Assembly (NCBI GenBank): GCA_016195825.1
Contig: JACPYV010000146.1
Span: 1 to 39,445 of the forward strand
Length of the DNA stretch: 39,445 nucleotides
Source: Burkholderiales bacterium
GTDB taxonomy: Bacteria; Pseudomonadota; Gammaproteobacteria; Burkholderiales; Burkholderiaceae_C
Reading direction: 5' to 3'
Position 1 is the stretch's first letter. Each line of letters begins with the position of its first letter. The position numbers and the translations under genes were made by a program. The notes beneath the pieces were generated by a model. It searched no databases. It was not told the origin of the DNA and saw nothing but the letters and a program-made list of their open reading frames with translations. This document shows positions 24,888-33,043 of this stretch, piece by piece.

Positions 24888-27131
24888 TCAATAGTCCAGC
24901 CACTCCATCGGCGCGACGAGGGCGCCGCCGCGGATGCGCTCCAGCGTGCCCGTCAGCACGTCGATGTTGTTGTCGAAGCTGCCGTGGCTGGCGGCGATCT
25001 GGTCGCCGGCCTTGGTGGTGCGCACCTTGGGCGTCGTCACGCGGTTTAGCAGTGCGCCGGCGGGCCAGAGCTTGAGCCAGGCTGCCACGTCGGCATTGGC
25101 GCCGCCGGCCCACTGGTCGTCCACCCAAACCGGGTCCGGCTTGACGAGGGCGCGCTCCATGCCCAGCAACGGCTGCTTGCGCACGTCGTCCAGCGCGCGC
25201 GACACGAGGTAGAGCAGCGACTTGCCGTAGATGTCGCGCTCGGCCGATGGCAGGCCGTCGGCGCGCTCGTTGGCGTCGGTCAGCACGTGCAGGCGCAGCG
25301 CGTTCAGCGACAGCACGCCGGCCTGGCTGGCGGCACCATAGTGCTGCACGGCGAAGCCGCTGGAGCAGGCGGCAGCGTACAGCTCGCAGCTGGCAGCCTG
25401 CACGGCGTTGGTCCCGCCCAGTCGCCCCAGCAGGTGGCCCAGAAGGATGGAGCCAGCCGAGTGGCCGATGAGGTGGATCTCCAGCGTCTTGCCGCTCTTG
25501 GCCAGCGCGTCGCGCAGTTCGCGCAGCATGCGGGCGGCGAGGTCCAGCACATGGTCGACGGTGCCGCCACCCTCGGCGTTCTCGCGCATCTCGCTCCAGA
25601 TGCCGCGCGCGAACTGCCGTCCCACGGCCTCGATGGCGCGGTCCTTGGCCTCGGCGGCAGCCTCGCGCAGGCGGTCCATCCAGCCTTCGCTGCGGTCACC
25701 GCTGTCGAGGATGCGGTGCTTGAGGTCGTCCAGCATGTCCATCAGCGTCTCGCCGGGGCCGGTCTTCCAGGTGAAGAACAGCGGGTAGACGCCGTTGGCC
25801 AGGAAGTAGGGCGCCATCACGCGGATGCGCTGGATGGAGTCGAGTTCGGAGTTCAGCCCACCGTGGGCGTAGATCGCGAGCTTGACGGTCTTGTCGTTCC
25901 CGGCCTTGAACCAGGCCGCGGGCCGCTCCACAACGATCTCGCGCGCCAGGCCCTCGCGGTCGCTGCGGGCGCGCGTGAAGTCGGTCGCCATCAGCTGGCC
26001 GTCGTTGCCCGAGACCAGGGTGTGCGTGTAGGCCTCGGCGGTGCGCAGCGGCTGGTAGGGCTGGTGCGCGAAGACGTGGTTGAAGGGCCAGGGGTCGTCA
26101 CGCGGGTTGTCCTGGACGCGCAGCGTGGCACCCACGTCGGCCAAGCCGCGCCCGGCCATGACACGAAAGCCGCTGGCCGCGCGCGCCGACTTCGCGGCCT
26201 TGGCGCCGGGTGCGGCCTTGGGCTGGCGGGCCTTCAGGTCGGACAAGTCCTGCGGTACGCCGAGCGCCACGGCCCAGCAGTCGCTGCCGTTGGTAACCCA
26301 GTCCTCGTAGCTGAGGACGGCAAAGCCGCTCGCGCCCCAGCCAGTGCCCCAGCTGTTCTGCACGACGAAGCCGTATTCGTTGTAGCCCACCAGCGCAAAG
26401 GCATGACCGCCGGTCTTCTGCGCATGGGCCTCGATGCGCGGCAGCCTGTCGTGGCTGGCCGGCATGGGCGAGGCGTCCAGCCCCCAGCCGTCGTGCACGT
26501 CGCCGGACACGTAGACGGCGCCGATCTCGTAGATGGCAGCCTGCATGTCGACGACGCTCTTCTTGTCGACGCGGTAGTACACGCCCAGCGGCCGGCGCGT
26601 TGCGTCCTCATCCCAGCCGGGCGAAGGTCGCACGAACACGCCCGCGTTGTCGGCGTTGATCGGGTAGGGCCACAGGTTCCACTGGCAGATGCCGTGCTTG
26701 TGCCAGCCCTTGAGCGCACCGCGGCAGGAGGAGCCCTCGTAGTCCTGACCCGGCCACTCGTCGTAGAGCTTGGCCAGCTCGTAAATCATGCGCGGGCTGA
26801 CGGGCTCGGGCAGCTTGGCGCGCGGCGTATCGAGGTGGCGCAGCCAGTAGAGGTAGTTGGTCACGCAGGCCAGGCCGAAGCCGGTGCAGGCGCCCTCGTT
26901 GCCCTGGTTGAGGATTCGGCCGGCCTTGACGTAGGCGGGCAGCAGCTTCTTCAGGTCGGCGTCCAGCGGCCAGCGGCCGGGCAGCGAGCGCAGCGGCGGG
27001 CGGTAGGGAAGGTCGCGCAGGTCCAGGCGGTCGGGGCGCGCGTCCAGCGACGGGATGGGCGCGGCATCGTTTGCCGGCTTCTTGACAGCAGTCTTGGCGG
27101 CGGGCTTCTTGCTCTTTGCCGAGGTGGCCAT
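24888..27131 (-). CDS. Papain-like cysteine peptidase fused to alpha/beta hydrolase
   Basis: Protein of 747 residues without signal peptide. A Lys/Ala-rich tail (1-25) leads to a C1-type peptidase domain (about 36-292). Gln76 and Cys82 in NQGNEGAC have the papain oxyanion-nucleophile spacing of six, His243 is in GGHAFALVGY and Asn259 in NSWGTGWG. A linker rich in Ala and Lys (300-320) joins an alpha/beta hydrolase domain (about 410-747) with AIYAHGGLNSE near 419-429, nucleophile Ser558 in GHSAG and a probable His716 in ASHGS. Both triads look intact. It might cleave peptides and esters in sequence, process itself, or act as a toxin-like effector; none is proven. The ATG at 27131 was chosen because upstream sequence in frame matches nothing. 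It is divergent (76 bases) from the reductase gene. Confidence 0.85.
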   Translation of the reverse strand: MATSAKSKKPAAKTAVKKPANDAAPIPSLDARPDRLDLRDLPYRPPLRSLPGRWPLDADLKKLLPAYVKAGRILNQGNEGACTGFGLACVTNYLYWLRHLDTPRAKLPEPVSPRMIYELAKLYDEWPGQDYEGSSCRGALKGWHKHGICQWNLWPYPINADNAGVFVRPSPGWDEDATRRPLGVYYRVDKKSVVDMQAAIYEIGAVYVSGDVHDGWGLDASPMPASHDRLPRIEAHAQKTGGHAFALVGYNEYGFVVQNSWGTGWGASGFAVLSYEDWVTNGSDCWAVALGVPQDLSDLKARQPKAAPGAKAAKSARAASGFRVMAGRGLADVGATLRVQDNPRDDPWPFNHVFAHQPYQPLRTAEAYTHTLVSGNDGQLMATDFTRARSDREGLAREIVVERPAAWFKAGNDKTVKLAIYAHGGLNSELDSIQRIRVMAPYFLANGVYPLFFTWKTGPGETLMDMLDDLKHRILDSGDRSEGWMDRLREAAAEAKDRAIEAVGRQFARGIWSEMRENAEGGGTVDHVLDLAARMLRELRDALAKSGKTLEIHLIGHSAGSILLGHLLGRLGGTNAVQAASCELYAAACSSGFAVQHYGAASQAGVLSLNALRLHVLTDANERADGLPSAERDIYGKSLLYLVSRALDDVRKQPLLGMERALVKPDPVWVDDQWAGGANADVAAWLKLWPAGALLNRVTTPKVRTTKAGDQIAASHGSFDNNIDVLTGTLERIRGGALVAPMEWLDY

Positions 27132-27207
27132 GGGTGTCTCCGGAGTGATCGCCGGATCATGGCTGCGCGCCCGTGCCGCAACAAGCCTGCATGCGAGACT
27201 GATCCCC

Positions 27208-28179
27208 ATGATGAAGGACGTTTGCATCGTCGGCCTCGGGGCCATTGGCGGCTGGCTCGCCGCGCACCTGTCGCGCGTGGCGGGTCTGAACGTCAGCGCG
27301 CTGGCGCGGGGCGACACGCTCGCTGCCGTGCGCGAACACGGGCTGCGGCTGGATAGCGGTGGCGCGACCTCGGCCACGCCGCTGCGCGTCAGCAGCGACC
27401 CGGCCGAGCTGGGCCCGCAGGACCTGGTCATCCTGGCCGTCAAGGGCCCCGCGATAGCCGGCGTGGCGGCCCAGGTCGCACAGCTGTGCGGGCCGCACAC
27501 GCGCGTGCTGACGGCGCTGAACGGGCTGCCCTGGTGGTTCACGGCCGGCCTGCCCGTGCCGGGCCTGACGCTGAACAGCGTGGACCCGGACGGCCGCATC
27601 GCCGCACTGATCCCGCCCGAGCGCGTCATCGGCTGCGTTGTGCATGCGAGCTGCTTCACCCAGGCACCGGGCTGGGTCAGCCATGTGATGGGCAACGGCC
27701 TGCTGATCGGCGAGGCGGCGGGTGGCCCCAGCGAAGCGGTGACCGAGCTGGCCGTGCTGCTCGCGGGCGCCGGCTTTGGTGCCAGGCCCGTGGACAGCAT
27801 CCAGCGCGAGGTTTTCTACAAGCTGTGGGGCAACATGACCACCAACCCGGTCTCGGCGTTGACGCGTGCGACGACCGACCGCATCCTGGCCGACGCGCTG
27901 GTGTGCGAGTTCACGACGGCCATCATGCGCGAGGCGGCGGTCATCGGCGAGCGGGTCGGCTGCCCTATCACGCAGACGCCGCAGGACCGTCACGTCATCA
28001 CGCGCTCGCTGGGGGCGTTCAAGACGTCCATGCTGCAGGACATCGAGGCGGGCCGCGCGATAGAGATCGATGCGCTGCTGGCGGCACCGCGCGAACTGGC
28101 GCAGCAGCTGGGCGTGGCGACGCCAATGCTGGATGCGTTGCTGGGGTTGACTCGGTTGATGGACGTGTGTCGCCTGTAG
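27208..28179 (+). CDS. Ketopantoate reductase (ApbA/PanE) family oxidoreductase
   Basis: NAD(P)-dependent reductase of 323 residues. The Rossmann motif GLGAIGG is at 9-15, AVKG marks the substrate-adjacent loop, and Lys205 in FYKLWGNM is the expected catalytic lysine, with conserved Asn in NMTTNP. It reduces a 2-oxo acid such as 2-dehydropantoate to its 2-hydroxy form. The family includes paralogues with other substrates, and no pantothenate genes are near, so panE itself is not claimed. Two adjacent ATGs (27208 and 27211) both work. The gene is divergent from the peptidase fusion with a short shared promoter region. Confidence 0.88.
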   Translation: MMKDVCIVGLGAIGGWLAAHLSRVAGLNVSALARGDTLAAVREHGLRLDSGGATSATPLRVSSDPAELGPQDLVILAVKGPAIAGVAAQVAQLCGPHTRVLTALNGLPWWFTAGLPVPGLTLNSVDPDGRIAALIPPERVIGCVVHASCFTQAPGWVSHVMGNGLLIGEAAGGPSEAVTELAVLLAGAGFGARPVDSIQREVFYKLWGNMTTNPVSALTRATTDRILADALVCEFTTAIMREAAVIGERVGCPITQTPQDRHVITRSLGAFKTSMLQDIEAGRAIEIDALLAAPRELAQQLGVATPMLDALLGLTRLMDVCRL

Positions 28180-28201
28180 GTGGCCTAGAAGTGTTGTGAC
28201 G

Positions 28202-28462
28202 ATGTCGTTTGAGAGGCTTTCCTACTGGCTGTGTGTGGCGGTACTTGCCGGATTGGCTGCCGTGTATTCGCTAAGCCTGGTAGCCATGCTGGCTGATGGT
28301 CGGGTCGCGTCTTTCGCGAAAGGCGTCCATCGCATGATCGTGTTTGGCAGCGAGCCTTACGCATTCACGGGGGCCTTGATACCGCATCTCATGTTGAACG
28401 GATTCTTTTGGTACGGCGCGTACTGGATCTGGTCCTCACATATCCGCAGCAGGGACAAGTGA
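28202..28462 (+). CDS. Small membrane protein of unknown function
   Basis: Predicted 86-residue protein with two hydrophobic spans (about 8-32 and 55-80, the second rich in Trp, Tyr and Phe). I do not recognise it. About 25 of its 86 codons end in A or T and several are rare here (CTA, ATA, GTA, AGG), unlike the GC-ending neighbours, which suggests recent acquisition or low expression. No clear ribosome site is seen; a GTG six bases upstream (28196) is an alternative start. It ends two bases from the convergent GNAT gene. Confidence 0.6.
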   Translation: MSFERLSYWLCVAVLAGLAAVYSLSLVAMLADGRVASFAKGVHRMIVFGSEPYAFTGALIPHLMLNGFFWYGAYWIWSSHIRSRDK

Positions 28463-28464
28463 AC

Positions 28465-28953
28465 TCAGGACCTTACCTTCGCCCAGCGCTCATGGTCGCG
28501 CCAGCGACCGGCGATCTTCAGGTATTTCGGCGAATAGCCTTCGAGCTGAAAGCCGCAGCGCTTCACCAGTGCGATGGACGCCGCGTTGCCCGGCTGGATG
28601 TTGGCCTCGACGCGGTGCAGGCCCAGGTCCTTGAACGCATGCCGCACGGCGGCAGTTAGGCCCTGCGTCATCAGCCCGCGGCCCTCGAAGCCGGCGAAGG
28701 CGTAGTAGCCAAGGTAGCCGCTGCAGAACGCGCCCAGGATGATCTGGGTCAGGTGGATGGCGCCGGCCAGTTCGCCATCGGCCTCGACGACGAAGCCGTG
28801 ATGTGCCTTGCCGTCGAAGCGCGCGAGGTGGCGCTCGAAGGCGGCGGCGTCGCAGGGCGGCTGCACCCAAGGGCGGTGCAGCCGGCGGCTGACGCGCGCG
28901 GCGGCGGTGAAGGCCGTTGCGTCCGCCGCCGAGACGGGTCGGATCACCAGCAC
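28465..28953 (-). CDS. GNAT family N-acetyltransferase (RimJ/RimL type)
   Basis: Acetyltransferase of 162 residues using acetyl-CoA. The acetyl-CoA loop FEGRGLMTQGL and the C-terminal block NIQPGNAASIALVKRCGF are typical of RimJ/RimL enzymes that acetylate protein N-termini or small amines. The GTG start at 28953 lies two bases after the NnrU stop; a second GTG is six bases further in. It is the last gene of the Lrp-NnrU-GNAT run. The substrate is not predictable. Confidence 0.83.
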   Translation of the reverse strand: MLVIRPVSAADATAFTAAARVSRRLHRPWVQPPCDAAAFERHLARFDGKAHHGFVVEADGELAGAIHLTQIILGAFCSGYLGYYAFAGFEGRGLMTQGLTAAVRHAFKDLGLHRVEANIQPGNAASIALVKRCGFQLEGYSPKYLKIAGRWRDHERWAKVRS

Positions 28954-28955
28954 AG

Positions 28956-29528
28956 TCAACGGCCGAGGGGCGCGATGCCCAGCCAGGCCGCGTGCGCCCA
29001 GAACGCGAAAAAGGCCCACAGCGCGATGCCCACGGCGACGGTGGCTGCCGTGCCCGCCACCGTGCCCGGCGCGGGTGCCGGCGCCGGCCGCCGACGCGCC
29101 GCGCGGAACACCAGGATGGCCCAGACCAGGAAACTGCCGAACAGCATCACGTCGGCCAGCGTGTTGTTTGCGATCAGGTGGGCAAAGGCCCAGACCTTCA
29201 CCGACAGCGTCATCGGGTGTTGCAGCCTGGCCTTGAGGTGGTTGCGCGGCACATAAGCCGCGGCCATCAGCACCGCCGCCACCAGCATCATCGCCGCGGC
29301 GGCGTGGTTCATGCCGCGGATGGCCGGCCACAGCACGACAGGCTGCTGCCGCGCCTGCGAGAAGCCCCACAGGATCAGCCCGAAGCCTGCGATGGAGACG
29401 ACGGTGTAGATCCCTTTCCAGGCCTTGTCGCCCAGACGGGCGATCTGCGCGTCGCGCCACTGCGGCGCCAGCGCGCGCGTCAGGTGGATGCCGAGGAAGA
29501 GGGCGAGGCCGAGGGCAAGCCAGATCAT
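28956..29528 (-). CDS. NnrU family membrane protein
   Basis: Inner-membrane protein of 190 residues with about six hydrophobic spans. It carries NnrU family features such as GIHLTRALAP near the N-terminus, RNHLKARLQHPMTLSVKVWA in the middle and LIANNTLADVMLFGSFLVWA after it. NnrU was first seen beside nitric-oxide-reductase genes in denitrifiers, and related proteins act in carotenoid or phytol biosynthesis elsewhere; none of those genes is near. It lies 11 bases after the Lrp/AsnC regulator gene and 2 bases before the acetyltransferase gene, probably in one transcript. Confidence 0.9.
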   Translation of the reverse strand: MIWLALGLALFLGIHLTRALAPQWRDAQIARLGDKAWKGIYTVVSIAGFGLILWGFSQARQQPVVLWPAIRGMNHAAAAMMLVAAVLMAAAYVPRNHLKARLQHPMTLSVKVWAFAHLIANNTLADVMLFGSFLVWAILVFRAARRRPAPAPAPGTVAGTAATVAVGIALWAFFAFWAHAAWLGIAPLGR

Positions 29529-29539
29529 CGTTTTCTCCG

Positions 29540-30001
29540 TCAGGTTTGTCGGTCCACGCGCAAGGCGAGCACGACCGAGCTGTTGGTGCGCAGCACGCCG
29601 TCGATCTCGCCGATCTCGTCGAGTAGCGCGTCGAGCCGGGCCGTAGTGTCGGCGCGCAGCAGTGCCATGTAGTCGAACTCACCGCTGACGGACGCGAGCT
29701 GGCGCAGCTCCGGCAGTTCTGATACGCGCTTGACGACCTCGCGCCCGGCCTTGGGGCTGACGGTGATGCCCACGAAGGCCTGCACGCTGCGGCCGGCCTC
29801 GTCGCCGCCCAGCCGCGCCGTGTAGCCGACGATGCGCCCGCTGGCCTCCAGCCGCGCCAGCCGCGCGACGACGGTGGTGCGCGCCACGCCCAACTTGCGG
29901 GCCAGCGTCGCCGTGCTTTCGCGCGCGTTGGCCTGCAACAGCAGGATCAGCCGGCGGTCGAGGTCGTCCGGTGGGCTGGTGTTTACCCGTGATTCATCCA
30001 T
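29540..30001 (-). CDS. Lrp/AsnC family transcriptional regulator
   Basis: DNA-binding regulator of 153 residues. An N-terminal winged helix-turn-helix (about residues 13-60, with ATLARKLGVARTTVVARLAR) is followed by the ligand-binding RAM domain (about 68-145). The family senses amino acids. It is divergent from a lysine-dehydrogenase-like gene, and the 123-base gap contains repeated CGACGAA boxes, so it probably controls the adjacent lysine catabolic genes and itself. The ligand is likely lysine or a breakdown product, by context only. The ATG at 30001 is followed by the expected helix spacing. Confidence 0.92.
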   Translation of the reverse strand: MDESRVNTSPPDDLDRRLILLLQANARESTATLARKLGVARTTVVARLARLEASGRIVGYTARLGGDEAGRSVQAFVGITVSPKAGREVVKRVSELPELRQLASVSGEFDYMALLRADTTARLDALLDEIGEIDGVLRTNSSVVLALRVDRQT

Positions 30002-30124
30002 AACGACGAATCATCGCGACGAATCGTCGACATAGCAATTGCTTTCGTCGATATGGCGCTTTCTTTCGTCACCGGCCCTGCCTAGAGTGCGGCGCAGTCC
30101 AACCCAAGCTACACGGAGCACCCC
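30002..30124. promoter_or_regulatory. Divergent regulatory region with repeated operator boxes
   Basis: Between the Lrp/AsnC gene and the lysine-dehydrogenase-like gene lies a perfect palindrome CGACGAATCGTCG (30017-30029). A near copy CGACGAATCATCG is at 30004-30016, abutting it, and two reverse half-sites TTCGTC lie at 30044-30050 (TTCGTCG) and 30065-30070. This pattern of several spaced sites is what Lrp-type octamers bind. A -10-like TGCCTAGAGT (30079-30088) sits 36 bases before the downstream ATG. The operator role is inferred. Confidence 0.55.
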
Positions 30125-31219
30125 ATGAAGATCGCCCTGCTCGGCGCCGGCCACATTGGCCAGACCATCGCCCGCCTGCTGCACGCCACGGGCGACTACC
30201 AGGTCACCGTGCTGGACAAGAACCCCGGCTACCTGAAGGCGCTGGCGGCTGAGGGCATCGCCACGGCAGAAGTCGACAGCGACAACCGCGTGGCGCTGGC
30301 CGCCCAGCTGCGCGGCAAGGACGCCGTCGTCAACGCGCTGCCCTACCACCTGGCCATCACCGCCGCCGAGCTGGCGCTGGAGTGCGGCTGCCACTATTTC
30401 GACCTGACCGAGGACGTGGCCGCCACCAAGGCCATCAAGGACATGGCCAAGGGCGCCAAGACCGCCTTCATGCCGCAGTGCGGACTTGCGCCGGGTTTCA
30501 TCGGCATCGTCGCCCACCACCTCGCCAGCGGCTTCGACTCGGTGCGCGACGTGCAGATGCGCGTCGGCGCGCTGCCGGCCTTCCCGACCAATGCGCTGAA
30601 GTACAACCTGACCTGGTCGGTCGACGGCCTCATCAACGAGTACTGCCATCCCTGCGAGGCGATCCACGAGGGCGAGACCATCGCTGCGCTGCCGCTGGAA
30701 GGCCTGGAGCACTTCAGCCTGGACGGCACCGAGTACGAGGCCTTCAACACCTCTGGCGGCCTGGGCACGCTGTGCGAAACCTGGGCGGGCAAGGTGCGCA
30801 ACCTGGACTACAAGACCGTGCGCTACCCCGGCCACCGCGACCTGATGCAGTTCCTGCTGGGCGACCTGGGCCTGAAGAGCGACCAGGGCAACCTGAAGGA
30901 CATCATGCGCAAGAGCATGCCCGCCACCATGCAGGACGTCGTGCTGGTGTTCGTGACCGTCTCTGGCCAGAAGAACGGCGTGCTGCTGCAGGAAGTCTTC
31001 GCCCGCAAGATCTTCGCCACGCGTGACGGCGCCCAGCCGCTGTCGGCCATCCAGATCACGACGGCTGCCGGCATCTGCGCCGCGGTGGACCTGTTCCGCG
31101 AAGGCAAGCTGCCGCAGCGCGGCTTCGTGCGTCAGGAAGAGGTCAAGCTGCCTGACTTCCTGGCCAACCGATTCGGCAAGGCCTACCAGCAGTCGCGCCA
31201 GGTCGAGTCGATTTCCTAA
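30125..31219 (+). CDS. Saccharopine dehydrogenase-family protein (probable lysine 6-dehydrogenase)
   Basis: Cytoplasmic NAD(P)-dependent enzyme of 364 residues. The Rossmann motif GAGHIGQ is at 6-12. The overall layout (Rossmann domain, then a saccharopine-reductase-like substrate domain containing GCGLAPGF-like CGLAPGFIG) matches lysine 6-dehydrogenases and related saccharopine dehydrogenases. Such an enzyme oxidises L-lysine to 2-aminoadipate semialdehyde, which cyclises to piperideine-6-carboxylate. The aldehyde dehydrogenase gene follows after one base and would take that product on to 2-aminoadipate, and an Lrp-type regulator is divergent. That context makes lysine breakdown the best reading; alternatives are saccharopine dehydrogenase or carboxynorspermidine-type reductases. 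Confidence 0.85.
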   Translation: MKIALLGAGHIGQTIARLLHATGDYQVTVLDKNPGYLKALAAEGIATAEVDSDNRVALAAQLRGKDAVVNALPYHLAITAAELALECGCHYFDLTEDVAATKAIKDMAKGAKTAFMPQCGLAPGFIGIVAHHLASGFDSVRDVQMRVGALPAFPTNALKYNLTWSVDGLINEYCHPCEAIHEGETIAALPLEGLEHFSLDGTEYEAFNTSGGLGTLCETWAGKVRNLDYKTVRYPGHRDLMQFLLGDLGLKSDQGNLKDIMRKSMPATMQDVVLVFVTVSGQKNGVLLQEVFARKIFATRDGAQPLSAIQITTAAGICAAVDLFREGKLPQRGFVRQEEVKLPDFLANRFGKAYQQSRQVESIS

Positions 31220-31220
31220 G

Positions 31221-32741
31221 ATGCCGGCCATGAAGCAACAAACCCTCTCTGTTCTGGACGCCCTGGGCGTTCACCTCTCCGGCTCGGGCGACCTGACCGT
31301 GCGCTCGCCCATCGATGGCAGCGTGCTGACCCAGCTGCCCACCGCCAGCGCGGCCGACATGAAGGCTGCCGTGGGCCGCGCGCACGAGGCTTTCAAAGCC
31401 TGGCGCGTAGTGCCAGCGCCCAAGCGTGGCGAACTGATCCGCCTGTTCGGCGAAGAGCTGCGCGTGCACAAATCCCAGCTGGCCCAGCTCGTTTCGATCG
31501 AAGCCGGCAAGGTCACAAGCGAAGGCCTGGGCGAAGTCCAGGAAATGATCGACATCTGCGAGTTCGCTGTCGGCCTCTCGCGCCAGCTGCACGGCCTGAC
31601 CATCGCCAGCGAGCGCCCCGGCCACCGCATGATGGAGCAGTGGCTGCCGCTGGGTGTCGTGGGCATCATCTCGGCGTTCAACTTCCCCGTCGCCGTGTGG
31701 GCCTGGAATTCCGCGCTGGCGCTGGTGGCTGGTGACGCCTGCGTGTGGAAGCCGTCCGAGAAGACGCCGCTGACCGCGCTTGCCACGCAAGCCCTGTTCG
31801 AACGTGCATTGAAGGCCTACCGCGCCGCCGGCAACAGCGCGCCTGACGGTCTGTCCGAGCTGGTCATCGGCCGTGCCGATGTCGGTGAAGCGATGGTCGA
31901 CGACACCCGCGTGGCGTTGGTCAGCGCAACCGGCTCCACCCGCATGGGTCGCGCCGTGGGCCCGCGCGTTGCGGCACGCTTTGGCCGTTCGCTGTTGGAA
32001 CTGGGTGGCAACAACGCCATCATCGTCACGCCCAGCGCCGACCTGGACCTGGCCGTGCGCGGCATCCTGTTCGGCGCCTACGGTACGGCCGGCCAGCGCT
32101 GCACGACAACGCGCCGCGTCATCGTCCACGAGAGCATCCACGACGCGCTGGTGGACCGCCTTGACCGCGCCCGTGCGCAGCTGCCCATCGGCTCGCCCAT
32201 CGAGGCCGGCACCTTGATCGGCCCGCTGATCGATGCGCAGTCCTTCGACGCGATGCAGTCGGCATTGAAGGCGGCCCGCGAGCAGGGCGGCCAGGTCAGT
32301 GGCGGCGAACGCGCGCTGGCCGACCGCTTCCCCGAGGCCTGGTACGCCGTGCCCGCGCTGGTGCGCATGCCGGCGCAGACCGAGGTGGTGTGCCACGAGA
32401 CCTTCGCGCCCATCCTGTACGCGCTGAAGTACAAGACGCTGGAAGAAGCCATCGCGTTGCAGAACGGTGTGCCGCAGGGTCTGTCGTCGGCCATCTTCAC
32501 GACGGACCTGCGGGAGGCTGAAGCCTTCATGAGCGCGGCCGGCAGCGACTGCGGCATCGCCAACGTCAACATCGGCACGTCGGGTGCGGAGATCGGCGGC
32601 GCCTTTGGCGGCGAGAAGGAAACAGGCGGCGGCCGTGAAAGCGGTTCGGACGCTTGGAAGGCCTACATGCGCCGCACCACCAACACGGTGAACTATTCGA
32701 GTGAGTTGCCGCTGGCGCAGGGCGTGAAATTCGACATCTGA
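31221..32741 (+). CDS. Aldehyde dehydrogenase (probable 2-aminoadipate semialdehyde dehydrogenase)
   Basis: NAD(P)-dependent aldehyde dehydrogenase of 506 residues. The general base Glu260 is in LELGGNN and the nucleophile Cys294 in GQRCTTTRR. FNFPVAVW and KPSEKTPL carry the cofactor-binding lysine region. The sequence type, with GGNNAI and the tail SGSDAWKAYMRR, resembles the ALDH7 group (antiquitin, AmaB), which oxidises 2-aminoadipate semialdehyde/piperideine-6-carboxylate. With the preceding gene it forms a two-step lysine-to-2-aminoadipate route. The ATG at 31221 lies one base after the previous stop; the ATG at 31230 is equally possible. Confidence 0.92.
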   Translation: MPAMKQQTLSVLDALGVHLSGSGDLTVRSPIDGSVLTQLPTASAADMKAAVGRAHEAFKAWRVVPAPKRGELIRLFGEELRVHKSQLAQLVSIEAGKVTSEGLGEVQEMIDICEFAVGLSRQLHGLTIASERPGHRMMEQWLPLGVVGIISAFNFPVAVWAWNSALALVAGDACVWKPSEKTPLTALATQALFERALKAYRAAGNSAPDGLSELVIGRADVGEAMVDDTRVALVSATGSTRMGRAVGPRVAARFGRSLLELGGNNAIIVTPSADLDLAVRGILFGAYGTAGQRCTTTRRVIVHESIHDALVDRLDRARAQLPIGSPIEAGTLIGPLIDAQSFDAMQSALKAAREQGGQVSGGERALADRFPEAWYAVPALVRMPAQTEVVCHETFAPILYALKYKTLEEAIALQNGVPQGLSSAIFTTDLREAEAFMSAAGSDCGIANVNIGTSGAEIGGAFGGEKETGGGRESGSDAWKAYMRRTTNTVNYSSELPLAQGVKFDI

Positions 32742-32774
32742 GTCGACGTCGTCGGGGCAGGCTGAAAACTGGGC

Positions 32775-32780
32775 TATAGT
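32775..32780 (+). promoter_or_regulatory. Possible -10 box of tRNA-Leu
   Basis: TATAGT lies 15 bases before the tRNA 5-prime end in an otherwise GC-rich gap and fits a -10 element. No good -35 is seen at the usual distance. The tRNA could also be reached by transcription from the aldehyde dehydrogenase gene, which ends 54 bases before it. Confidence 0.35.
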
Positions 32781-32795
32781 CCGGCCTCCCTGAAA

Positions 32796-32880
<85 letters not shown>

Positions 32881-32886
32881 AACGAA

Positions 32887-32914
32887 AAAGGCCAGCACGA
32901 AAGTGCTGGCCTTT
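32887..32914 (+). terminator. Intrinsic terminator after tRNA-Leu
   Basis: A perfect 12-base-pair stem (AAAGGCCAGCAC with GTGCTGGCCTTT) capped by a GAAA tetraloop begins six bases after the tRNA CCA end. A-rich sequence lies before the stem and T-rich sequence closes it (CCTTTGCCGTTTG). It is the clearest intrinsic terminator in the window. Confidence 0.88.
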
Positions 32915-32970
32915 GCCGTTTGTGGGCCCGGGAAGTGATGTCCGGTGGACTTTGCTTGAGGGCTTAAAGG

Positions 32971-32991
32971 GCTTGAAGCTGCGCTTCAAGC
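32971..32991. repeat. Hairpin downstream of the second PAS-GGDEF-EAL gene
   Basis: Perfect 8-base arms GCTTGAAG and CTTCAAGC enclose a 5-base loop. It lies 52 bases past the stop of the minus-strand PAS-GGDEF-EAL gene and after the tRNA terminator, so it may help end transcription from the right. No T-run supports it. Nothing else is seen in 32915-33043. Confidence 0.35.
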
Positions 32992-33043
32992 TTGTGTCGC
33001 GGAACGTGACGGAGCCCCTGCGAAGGTGCCCTCGATGGGCGCC

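Noticed and set aside
25287..27356. Plus-strand open frame of 689 codons opposite the peptidase-hydrolase fusion
   Set aside because: It has no recognisable domain and mirrors the codon pattern of the minus-strand gene, which has intact catalytic motifs.
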